Positions 11,901 through 23,900 of a stretch of 64,000 nucleotides of DNA are shown piece after piece. The notes under the pieces were generated by a model. That model did no database searches. It was not told the DNA's origin and saw only the letters and a list, made by a program, of their open reading frames with translations. Made by a program: the position numbers and the translations under genes. Source of the stretch: Gnetum montanum (taxonomy: Eukaryota; Streptophyta; Gnetopsida; Gnetales; Gnetaceae); contig MNCI01015627.1 in assembly GCA_015680685.1 (NCBI GenBank), positions 148,730-212,729 of the forward strand. The letters run 5' to 3'. Position 1 is the stretch's first letter. The number at the start of each line of letters is the position of its first letter.

Positions 11901-14900
11901 CCTTTGATGGTGCATGTTTCCAGGCCTGTTTACCCCGATTTACTTGTTAGAAGTTATTATTAGCATTGCTTTTATCTTCCAATCCTCAATCATCATTTCC
12001 TGCTGATTTGAAATCTATACCACGATGATCTGCATCATCTATTGACCTGACAAAAATGCATCAACACCCTAGTCCTTTTTAGAAGCACTTTGTTTGCACC
12101 GTTATTTTTATTGATTTTATCATTGTTCAATACTAGGAGCATGATTAATTTAAACGAGGTTCAATATATGCAAACTTTGTCCTTTGGAATTCATTTTTTA
12201 GGGATGAAGGGTGCTTCCTGAGTTTATTTAATAAGTTAAAAATCATGCTTCTTGAAAGGCAGAGGTACCTGCAAGTTACCACAAAATTTGTCATGTTTCA
12301 AAGAAATGGTCATTTTTGTTACTATGCATTCACTAAGTGTTTAAGGTATTTATCCTGCAGCAAAAAAATGCATGATCACCTAAACTTATGTTATGTACGA
12401 TATTTATCTCATCTTTCTTTTGCAGACCATGCACCAAGGATATCCAGAACAAACTTTAGAAAGGTTCTTAAAAGCTAGAGAAGGAAATGTTTGCAAAGCA
12501 AACAAAATGGTTAGGCTTTTCTACAATAAATGTTTGATTTTTAATAAATTTCTACATGAACTGGACATTAGCATAATTTAGTATGATAAATTAACATCTA
12601 CTGTTTCCTGAAGAATTGTTTCTTTAATATTTGTTTTCAGATATTAGAATGTCTGAAATGGAGAGTTCAAAATGATATTGATAACATCCTTGCGGTATGG
12701 CTCCTTATTCATTCAGGGATTATTTCTTGTTTTTGACTTTTTAATATTATCTGCATACAACTCTTTATTTTCATTCACCATACTTTTTTTTTTCCAAAAA
12801 GAATTTTGTGATGTATATTTTGGTTTTTAAAAGGATACAGGTGATGTAGGACCTCTTTTTAACCAACCTCTAATTTTATGCTACAAATTTGTTCGCCCCA
12901 AAGTTTTGGAACATGGGGCTAAACTTACACTAGCAACTAATAAGGATGCAACTTATTATAGTGGTGGGTTGATTATAGGGTCTACATAACCTCTTAGATT
13001 CAGTGACCTTAACATGTTGTTGATGACATGGGACTTTTCTGGTCCTCAAAATAATAATGATTAATGTATCAATTGTGTATTATCCATCTTTACCAGTACT
13101 ATGATACCTCAAGGAGAAGCATAGCCAAAGGTGGTGACTATCATTTTCAATCATCTAATAAGCAGAAATTAACAAATAGTCATGTGAGACACTTGTTTCA
13201 AGTTTTGTTTACAAGCAGCACCAATGGATGTGGTTGAATGTAATCTTAATCCTTCACTATGTTTTCGTCAAATAAAATTCCTTAATTTATAGATGTTTCA
13301 TACAATGACTAGGAAGAAAAATTATGTAAGTTTAAACAACTGTGCCAATGCAATATGGTATTGCATTCCCATATTGAGGGCCATCCAAGTTGAAGAATTT
13401 GGTCACTATCTGGCTATGAGTTGGGTTATCTTCATGTTTTATGCTACAAGAACAAGGCTTGGCTTAATAATCTTTTTTGGACTGCACCTTGATATACCCC
13501 TAAGATAGGTGATTGGGGATCGTATGTGATGTGGGTACACACTTACACATGGTGCTTGCATTATTGAAAACCTTTGTATGTTATACAACTCAATCTCCTT
13601 GGGTCTAGTGGCTTAGTATATTGAGCCTAAGTAAAAATATGTATGGGTAGGATCATGATGAGGACGTCACCTAACCCTTCATGTAATCCTCATCACATTG
13701 TTTTGTGAATGTGTCTTCTTGTATGTGATGCCTTTATGTCTTGTGGAGTTTGGGATGCGTTTTGGACATTTTGGAGCTTTTGGGAGCTTTTTGGAGGTAT
13801 TTGGGACTTCAACTTGGATGGTAGATTGTTGGTGGGCAAATCTGGAAAGGCGTCTTCTAGGTTTGAAAGACATCTTTTCCAGATGAAAGACGTCTTTTGC
13901 ACATGACCAACTTTCAGCCAAGATGACTTCTGGAGCTTAAAGACATCTTCTCTACAGTAGTTTTAGCTTAGGAGAGGCATCTTCTTTGGTGGACTCCAAC
14001 AGATATTAATTTGTATTTTGAATGCTGGGAGGATGAAAGGTCACACCAAGAAGCTATTAATAAGTATCCAAGGCCCAAGTGTGGTGAAGAGTTGAGAAAG
14101 AGAGATTTGAGAGGTCTCTTGAGAGTTTGTGCAAGGGAATTTGAGTGACAAGCAAAGGAGAGCACTTGAGAGAGAGATTAGGAGAATCTCCTATAACTAT
14201 CTTGTCTTGAGCTTTTGATGCATTGAGTCATGATTGTTATTCTAAGTAGGATGACCTTAATTCATGAGGGCATGGTGCCTTCTAGCTTGTGAACGGTCAT
14301 TAATCATGACATTGTTAAAGGTGGGAGAGATGATGAGGGCATCACCAAACCCTTTATGTAATTCTCAATGCATTGTTTTGTGTGTGTTACCTTTATATCT
14401 TGTGGAGTTTGGGATGCATTCTGGATGTTCTAGGGCCTTTGGGAGCTTGTTGGAGGCATTTAGGACTTCAACTTGGATGGAAGATGGTTGGTGGGCAGAC
14501 TTGGAATGATGTCTTCTAGGCATGAAAGATGTCTTCCAAGATTGAAAGATGTCTTTTGCACATGACCAACTTTCAGCCAAGACATCTTCTCGAGTCCAAA
14601 GATGTCTTTTCTGCAGCAATTTCAGCTTAGGAAAGACATCTTCTCCTCTCTAAAAACTTCTTCTTTAGTGGACTCCAACGAATATTAATTTGTATTTTGA
14701 AGGCTGGGAAAATAAAAGGTCACACCAAGAATGTAATGAACCACTTCTCCTTTAGTTTTTGCATTAATGATTGTAATAGTCTTTTTGTGTGTTTGTGTAC
14801 ATGTTTTGTTGTGAGGTTGTGGTTGTGCTTTTCTTGGACTATGATGGAAGTGGCTGATTGGCATAGTAATAAATTTGTTGGCTTGATTTTTATATATATC

Positions 14901-17900
14901 ATGATTATACTTAATGCATAAGAAATAGGCTCCAAAATACATGCTGGGAATGTTTTAAAAATAATAATAAATATATGGGACAACAAAACATTTTCTGTTC
15001 TGAGAAACAAAAGAAAAAGACAGGACAAGACTCTAAGGTGTGCCTCAAGAGGTAAAACATGTATGTTAAGATATAAATGATTTAAAAAGGAAATGCAAAA
15101 GAATGCTCATTACTAATGCTCATTACTGAGGAACTTGACCTATGAATCAAGTTGGAGGAACTTGACCCATGAATCAGGGATATTGTGTGCTAATACCATA
15201 GTTTTGTATTCTATTTTTATAAGCATATTAAATATTTCCTCTAATTGTGATGCATTGATTTTTGTAGTTTAAAATAGTAGAGTACAAGTGCCCCCTCCAT
15301 GGAAAAGGTTACGTGATGACCTTTCAAGGCTCATAAGATAATGGAAAAATTCACATTGCTGATGGCCTGAAAAAGAAGGTGTTTTATTTGATTAAGTATC
15401 ATAAACTTGCCCTTATCATGAGTTTGTTTTGGAAACACTTTCCTTGCATCTTATGACAATCGTAAAGGTTACAAAGATGGATATTATGCTTGAATGTTTT
15501 ATAATTATCAAGAGAAATTGAACCTGAGCTCTAGCAAAATCTGAATTCTGAAATATCAAAAATTGTTGATTTAGGAATTGAACCTGCAATGTGTGAATAT
15601 ACACATATTTTATTGATTTTTTGATAGTGATCATGGAAAGAATTGAACTCATGACTCACTGGTGCGAGGGAAAAAAAGGAACTTTAAAAAGAAAAGAAAA
15701 GAAAAGAACAGTTTCCAAGAAAGAGTCCATTACAAGAAACAACCCATTATCTTTTATTTCACCAAGAAATAAGGAGAGGAAGAGAGGAAAAAAAAAACAC
15801 ACACACAAGGCAAAAGTAGCTGAACAGGATAAATAAAAAGAATATAATAGTAGAAAGTGTGGTTGGGAAGGGAGAGAAGACTCTGGCTGCTATAGGAGAT
15901 AGCAAAAAGAAAGAAAACTAGTGCTACATAGCAATCCAACATTCTGATAATTTCGTGTAGTAAGCAAGAAATTTAGGTAAGGAGGTAAAATGATCCATCT
16001 CTGTTATGTTTGATAATGGCCAGCAAGGGTCGATTTTCTCAACTTCTTTTCTTGCTTGCTTAATCACCTTCACAATGCTTCTATGATATTATCAAGATTG
16101 TTGTTGGAAGCTTGGATTGTTGAATCCTTTATTTTTTTTCTGGATCTCCCCACATTTTCTCTGCACTCTTACACCTAAATAACTTGGATGAGAGTTGTTT
16201 CTATAATGATTTAGACCCATAATGATTTGGGGCATTTTTGGCAAAAGATTGTCAACAAGGGCCAAGGATCCCTGATATGAGGATTGGTACCGTCAGCAGA
16301 AAGTGAGAGTATCATTGTGCTCATGGATAATTGTGAATGTTAGAATTGTTGAATTCTTGGGTTTTGGCTGGAATTTGGTTGATGAACCCTTCCACTTTGA
16401 ATGCATAAATCTTGGATTTGAACTTTGATTTATATTTTTATACTTTCTCAAGTCTACCTTTGATATCTTTCTATAAGTTTGATGAAGTGGGGGAAAACCT
16501 AGGGCGTTAATTTATAGTTGTGATTTATCTATTCTTTGTTGTTGAACATATGAATTGCTTGATTAAATGATTAATGGTATGATGGTTACAAAAGTTAAAT
16601 TTAGATGATCTTATTTCATGAGTGTTGTTGGAAAATATGAAATATTATTATGCCATTGATCAAGTCTAAGATTATTGATGTATCTGCCTTTTGTGGTCAT
16701 TTTTCTTTGGTTTACAAATGTGTAGATGATCTTGATTAGGTATTTCTTTCTAGGTTGAATAAAAAAAAAAGAGTTTGATTTTTTTCAAATCCGATGAATC
16801 TTGCATAGATTTTTATTGTGGCAATTTCTTTTCAAAATTATCTCTCAATTCTTAAATTAATATTGATTGACATGTCATAGAGCTAGATCTTGGGATTGCT
16901 GATTTTCTTTTAATTTTATATGTTAATGTTAGTTTGATTGTCTTAGAAAGAAAGTGGCCTTTGCATTTTCTTCTTTCAACTAGCTTATTTGGGGGCTTCA
17001 GGTGTTAGCTTGTGCTCTTTAGGAATGGGTGTTACAAAGAAGCTATAAATAAGTATCCAAGGCCTAAGTTTGGGCAAGAGTTGAGAAAGAGAAATTTCAA
17101 AGGTCTCTTGAGAGCTTATGCAAGGGGATTTGAGTGACAAGCAAGGGAGAGCACTTGAGAGAGATTAGGAGAATGCCTTATAAATATCTTGTCTTGAGCT
17201 TTGGCTCCATTGTGAGCAATTGAGGATTGAGGGGACATGTGTAGACTCTAAGATCCTTGGAAGAGGTGTGATTTGAGCTTGGCTCCTCATCTTTGATGTA
17301 TTTGTCTACATTTTGATAGTTGTTTTAATAAAAGGGAGAACTTTCTCCAATTCCTTTTGTTGTTCTTATTTTTTAAGCTTTATTTACTTAGGAAGCTTAT
17401 GGAATGGGTTCCTTTTTAGGTATATTGAGGTAGATCCTTATTAGATCATACTTATAAAGATCAGATTGGATCACAGATTGTTTTTGCATTCATAATATTC
17501 CAAATTGCAGATTGCTATTCAAAATCATGTGGAATTAAAATATGCAAAAGCATTAAAAAATATAGAATTTTTAATTATTTTCAAAGATATATGCAATTAA
17601 GAAGACAAAAAATTGAAACTATTAGTTTGCTAGCCACCTTGATAGTAGGGGAACTTCCGCCTATTGGCAATTGGGTGTTGGCTGTGCGGGGCTCATCTTG
17701 GCCTCCTTTTGATCCGATGGCTAGGAAAATCTTCACAGAAGATGCACAGGGTTTTCTTGTGGTTGATGAGCCATGACGAGTTGGTAGGCCAATTGAACAA
17801 GCAATGAGGTTTAAAAAGACATAGCTTGACATTAACCTCGGGTCTCAAATGACCCTCATGAAGATTCTCTCCTGGAATTGCAAGGGCTAGGGTACCCCCT

Positions 17901-20900
17901 AGAAAAGGAGTACCCTTAAAGAAATGGTGTTGGAAGAAGTCTCTTTGGTGGTGTGCCTACAACAGACCAAGCTAGATACCATCAATTGTGATACGTTGCG
18001 ATGGCAAGGCTGATTTTGTTATTTTGTGAGCTGTAGAGGATGGGTTGGAGAGTTGTCTACCCTTTCCCAATCCCCTTTTGATGTGTGGGATAACTCGACT
18101 TGGAGCCTCATTGTATTCATCCATCAAGTAGGGCTATTGGTCACAAACTTCTACGGACCTCATTGTTAGGGTGATAGACTTCAAGAACTTCTTAGGATTG
18201 CAAGGCACATTATGGATCATAGATTGTGGTTACTCATCGGAGATTTTAACAAGCAATTGCATGCTTGGAAAAAGTTAGGCACTGACATCGACTCCCCTCC
18301 TAGAAGTCATGAGTTTTTGCAATTCCTGTAGTTTCATGACCTTGTCGATCTTGATATTCATGGTTGCCAATTTACCTAGAGTAAAAGGCGGAAGGGCCAT
18401 GATCGTGTCATGTCACATATTGATAGGTTCTAGGTTAGTGTTGAGATTCTCATAAGCCATGAGGTTTTGGTCTAGGGTTGTGAGAGGCAAGCTTTTGATC
18501 ATTGTGCCCTTGTTTGCTTGATTCTTCCTCCTTGTAGGCTTGCTCTAGACCCATTTAGGTTTGAATGTGCTTGGCTCTCCAAGGGGTGGTTACACAAGTT
18601 GGTTGATGAAATTTGGGCCACATACCCCTCCTCTTACATTGACCCTAGGGGCTTTGTTAAGTAGGGTCTTATCTATCTCCAAAAATAGATTAAAAGCCTA
18701 CAAGCCTCTCAGACGTATTTGTTTCAAGGAACCTAGGCTATGCTTCAACAATAGTTATTTGAAGTTCAGTCAAGGTCGGAGAACGGGGAGTGTTTGGAGG
18801 AGGAGGAGCATAATTTGATGGTGGAGCTTCAATCCTTGGCTGAGGAAGAAGAGCAATATTGGAAGGAAAGATTTAGAGTGCGTTGGCTTAAGGAGGGAGA
18901 TAGGAATACCTGGTTCTTTTTTGCTGCAGCCAAAGTGAACAATCAAAGCAAGAAAATTCATAGGTCCAAAAAAGTTAATGATGATGTGGACAATGTGCCT
19001 TTCACTGTCCCTATCACCATGACGGTGCTGTCCCAAGCGATGTTATCTCTCAAGGCTGCTAGAGCCCTTGGCCTTGATGGATGGCCCATCAAATTCTTCT
19101 AGTAGTTTTTTGATGCCTTGGGGTAGAACATGTTGGATGCCTTCAATTTGATGTTGAAATGGGGGTAAGTTTGACAGGAGATCAATTGCTCTTGGATTGT
19201 CCTACTGCCTAAGGTTCCTAATCCAACCATGTCGGCTTATTACAGACCGATTGGTGTCTATAACATCTTGATCAAAATCTTCACAAAGGTTTTGGTTTGT
19301 CATCTTTAGCCTCTAAGGCCCATCCTAGTGGCCCTCCACCAAGTTGGCTTTGTGAAGGGTAGGTTCATCCAAGACCAAGTTATACTGTTATTGGAAGTCA
19401 TGCACTCCATCAAATAGGCCAAGTTTCCTAGTATATGCATCAAGCTAGATATTGCCAAAGCCTATGATACGGTTCAATGGAATGCTCTCTGGGATGTCAT
19501 ACTCAAGAAAGGGATTCACCCACATTTTGTTGCTCTTTGCATTAATATTCAAGAAATGGGTGTCTACTCCCTTGATTTGTTCGAATGGCTGTGGGGGTTT
19601 TCCTTCCCCACCAGGGGGTTACATCAAGGTGATCCTTTGTCCCCTTATTTATTATTATCATGGATACCATGAAATCTTACTATAGGGAGGAGGGGGTTAG
19701 AGGGCTGAACATCGAAGGTACCACTTGTATCATAGAACACTATGTGGATGACATTATCCTTGTGATTCAGGCTGCTATGCCTCTGGCGTTGGCAATCGAT
19801 TGTGCCCTAGACTGTCGGGCTTAGGAAATTGGATTACAACCAAACTGAGAGAAGTTGGTTGTACATTTCTTCACCACTAAAGTATCGATCCAACAGTTGG
19901 TGTGTTAGGACCCAGGGATCTTGCTAGGTTCAGGGAATGATTCCTATGTGGTATTCCTATGTTTGCCTGGAATGGACTTTCAACTTGGACTCACTTCATC
20001 GAGCATCTCTAGTCTCGGGTTGGACATTGGACCGTCTAGTTCTTGACATGAAGAGGTAAGCTCCTTTTGACTACCTTTGTTCTATTAGCTATTACCCAAT
20101 ATGTGGCCTTGGTTGCCACCCGGTTGATGGGGGTGATCACCAAAGTCAATCAGATCATTAGAAGCTTTGTTTGGTTTGGTGGCAAAGGGGGTAATTGTTT
20201 GTATCTTGTTTGTTGGATTACAGTGGCCAAGCACAAGCTTGTATGGGGCTTGGGTGTGTTAAAATTTGAAGATGTCCTCCTCATGGAACATCAAAATGTC
20301 ATCAATCGGCTTATGTAGGACCAAGGGAGTCAGCTACAATGGGCACACATTATGGCCAACAAGTATCTGCCTTGGGTGGTGGTGTCTAGAGAACTCCCAT
20401 ATCTGGTAGAAGTTGTGTGCCCATGCCCATAAACTTATCTAGGAAGGGATGATGGGGTTACAAACCATAGACATGATTAAATTCAAATATCTTGCACATG
20501 GCGTATGGTGGTGCATGTTGAAGGGGCGACTATTAGAAAAACTTAAATGCTTCACTTGGCTTTTGACCCATGGTGTGTTGTTAGTACGAATGGGGCTCAA
20601 AGTGTAGTGGGTGATTAATGTTGACAGCTGTCTCATATGTGGTGCATGCAAGGAGTCCACATCACACCTCTTTCTGCATTGTCTGTACGTCATTCTTGTG
20701 TGGGCAGATGTAGCTATTTCTTCAACCGTGCGGGCTTTTGGTGACTCCTTGGATATGACGGTGCTGCGGTGTATTTGGAAGGCCCACAATGCTAAGATTT
20801 TTTGATTTGCGCCACTTATCTTCCTCTTGCATATGGCCTTCCTCGCGTGCAGGCTGTGGACAGAAGCCCTTGCTGCCATGGGCGTAACCTCGACTTATGA

Positions 20901-23900
20901 ACCTGAGGTGGAGGGTTTCCACCAGAACTATGGGTTATGGGCTATAGTGACATGGATGGGGTGGGTAGACCTCTTGCCACTAATGGTGGGTGAACCAAAC
21001 TTGCTAGATGCAAGTTTCTTATTGAGGCGGATTTGGCGGACTACCTTGGGGGTGCCAGCAGTGGGCAAGGTGGTCTTATTGACTAGGCAGGGCCTACAAG
21101 ATGTTGAGGGCTTCTTCCTGGGCCTTGTTCTAAAGACTGCTAGTGTGCAAGTCTTGTTGTTTGTGTTGCCTCCTCTATGGTAGGAGGTGGCCGAGCTTGT
21201 TGATCGCTATTTCGTTCAATTTGGAAATGTTTGGAAATTGCAGGTGGTTGATTTCACCTTCCTGCGGTGCATACAGATGGCAAGACCGGTGAACATCCTT
21301 AAGTTCTTTCTAGTGTCTCTTCATTGTGTGTAGAGGGGGTGGCTTTCTGGGCTCATCTTGGCATTGTGGCAGGTTACGTAGCCTAGGGCTCTGCTGCCCT
21401 GGCTTGTACAGTTTACTTGTGTACAGTTGATGGTGTCCTTTAGAGTGGGCTTCCTCTTCCTCTACCCTTGTGCTAAGGGTTTCAGGCGAGTCTACTTTTG
21501 CACCTTCTTGGGGTGTAGGTGAGCAGCCCCTCCTTTGGAGCTTGAGACCTTGCATTTGGAGCTTCTTGCTGGATTTGAGGAGAAACTCCACCAAACGGTG
21601 GTGGATACTGAGGCTAGGGTGTATGGGAGGAGGAGTGGGTGTTGTGGGAGGTAGTGCTTCTATAGCAAGCCTTGGACATTCAGGCCAAGGCACAGGTGGA
21701 ACGACTACGACACAGGAAGGAGGTCGAAGAGCAACACAAATAGCAAGAGTGGCATGGCACCACTATGTGGTATGAAGGGGAAGAGGAGCTAAGGTGGTAC
21801 GTTCAGTTGGAGCTTCTTAGGCAGGAGGAACAGAGAATGATCCAAGTTGAGGAGGTAGAGGAACAAAGGATTTGGGCACTCCTGGAAGAGCAACAGATGA
21901 AAGCTCAATTAGATCGATCACATGAATTGGATGCTAGGTGCTGGCTCCAAATGGGATGTCGTCCCTATATGATCATGAACAATAGGAGCATGGCCTGGAC
22001 CACCTTGCATTGTTACATTCGTGTCGTTGCCTCAAATTTCACCTTGACAGGATGAAAAGTAGGCCTTCTGAGGAGAGGTAGAGGAAGGAAGAGGAGTTCT
22101 TGAAGTTCTAGGAGGCTGCCACCTTTGTAACTTCCCAACATCAGCAGGTGGTCATGGATAAGGTCCACTCTTGGTTGCGGCCAGGGTGTGCCTGCTCTTG
22201 GCTGCCTAACCATGATTGAGGGGCCTTTGCATTCTATGGTTGGCCCTTTGTTTTCTTTGTTGGGATCCTATGCTGTTTTTGTTTGTTGTTATGCCTCCTT
22301 ACTGGCTGGTCTCTTGGCTGCCCCAGTAGGATAGCTTTTCTGCAATGGGCACCACTTGAGTGTGCCATTCTGATTCTTTTTTGGATTTTTGGTTCCACTT
22401 GTGCTAGGGAGGGTCTTTTGGCCCTGCCCTATGGTTGTACATATATTTACTTTCTTTAATTTAACCCGACTCTTTTTCAAAATATAGACACACACAATAT
22501 CCAACTTTAAAATAGAAATTTCTAAACATATTAATATTACAACATTGCATTAAGCATGAATGTCAACATAAATTCATTGCTTGTACTCCCATATATATTA
22601 CAAAAAGTTTCAGATCTAAGTTACATTGCAATATCTAATATTCAACATCAACAAAAACAAATGAGCTGAAGAATGTTTGAAATCAGTTGTTGAAGTGATT
22701 CAGAATGAGTTGAAGAATGTTTTGTTGAGCTCCCCAAGAATGTGTTGTGCTCCAAATGCACTGCTCCTTGTAGACAAATGTACACTCAATTGCTGAAAAC
22801 CTTTAAGCTGCCGATGACACATATCTAGAATGTTTAATGCTCAATTTGTCTACTTTTATAGCTATATGCAGACACAAATTTTGTTATTCGGTGATGGTTT
22901 AATATTTAGAGAAATGTTAAATGTTAAACAAGTATAAAGTTCTAATTGGTATTTTTAAAGATTTTGGAATTGTTGGGAATTGCTTGGAATCATGTGGAAT
23001 TGCGATCCAAAATTACCCGAATTTGTTCAGAATTGCGATTTTGAGCTAGATCATGATCCAGAACTGACCCAGATTGCAATTGTTTGGATTGCGATCCAGA
23101 ATTATTTTGATTGCGATCTTGTTCCGATCTTCATAAGTATGGGTAGAATTGAATAATGGTGTTCATCTCCATTCCAAGGTAAGGTTTATAGTAAAAAGCA
23201 AATGCAACCCATCCATTCACTAGGATGAATTATTATTATTAATTTTTTTTTAAAAAATTTCCCTAAAGATGTTACATGAACACCAACCGAATGCATCATT
23301 CAGCTAATTATGAATTGTGAATTTAGATGAATTGCTTATCCTAGGGTTTAAAGGGCTTCTAATCATAGTTCATATGAGTTTATTTTAAGGAAAGTAAGTA
23401 AAGATACCTAATCTTTTTGTTTTTTTTTTGCCAAAATAAAAGAACATAATTGATATTAAAGAAATGGGGTTTGTATATTGAAACAAGAAGAAATGAATAA
23501 TAATTTGCTTGAATAAATGAAAGTCAAACTATAACAAAATTTACAATGCATTTAATGAGCATTAAAAGACCTACTCCAAGAAACTTTAAGGCTTCCAAAA
23601 GCAACTATCTGTAACTTACAACTGAAACTGTGCATTGCAAGTTTTTAGATGTCATTAAAGAAACTAACATATTAAACAATGGAGAGTTATCTTAGTTATC
23701 AGTTGTACTATGAATCTAAGTAATCATTGGAGCTTGAAGCTAAAAGGAAGGGTAAGCGGATGATTGCTATTACTTTTTCTTTTTGTGAATAGAGTTTACA
23801 TGTAGTAGAGTTCCAACTAAGCTTATACATAGAGTTTACCTGTAGGAGAGTTACAACACGTGTTTGTTTTTCATTTTTGTCAAAGAGAGGGTTGTTGCTA

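Larger units (their letters stand above)
7474..12080 (-). mobile_element. LINE1, decayed L1-type LINE, antisense in intron 1
   Basis: Read on the minus strand the order is an ORF1-like stretch (~12000-11000), endonuclease (~10950-10020), reverse transcriptase (~9956-8700), then the zinc-binding region after RT (8100-7783) and a 3' tail. This is the normal plant L1 order. Frames are broken by many stops and shifts. It shows no trace of the C-terminal extension seen in LINE2-LINE4 and belongs to a different lineage. Both edges are approximate; the 3' edge abuts solo LTR B1. Confidence 0.8.
17621..22475 (+). mobile_element. LINE2, L1-type LINE with C-terminal extension, nested in A1
   Basis: The order is the ORF1 C-terminus (17591-17776 frame), endonuclease (~17860-18500), reverse transcriptase (~18790-19800), the zinc-binding region (~20600-20805), a long extension (~20827-22210) and a 3' tail ending CTCTTTTTCAAAA. 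The 5' end is truncated within ORF1. The frames are broken mostly by TAG stops. Edges are inferred from comparison with the uninterrupted element A2 and are good to tens of bases. Confidence 0.85.
17447..23141 (+). mobile_element. TIR element A1 (MITE-like), split by LINE2
   Basis: The left part is 17447 to about 17620 and the right part about 22476 to 23141. The ends are inverted repeats: CATACTTATAAAGATCAGA at the left, and CATACTTATGAAGATCGGA as the reverse complement of the right end. The right half is dense in GATTGCGATCC-like subterminal motifs. Copy A2 (51427-52204) shows the uninterrupted arrangement. No transposase was seen and no clear target duplication found; it resembles a non-autonomous hAT-type element, but this is inference. 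Confidence 0.7.

Noticed and set aside
13679-13921. Frames over LTR C1 on both strands (e.g. 80 codons minus)
   Set aside because: They arise from the palindromic AAGACRTCTT array and recur as shadows in C2 and C3.
15416-15942. Lys-rich and Cys/Phe-rich frames in B2
   Set aside because: Non-coding LTR sequence with A-rich simple repeats; not conserved as frames in B1 or B3.
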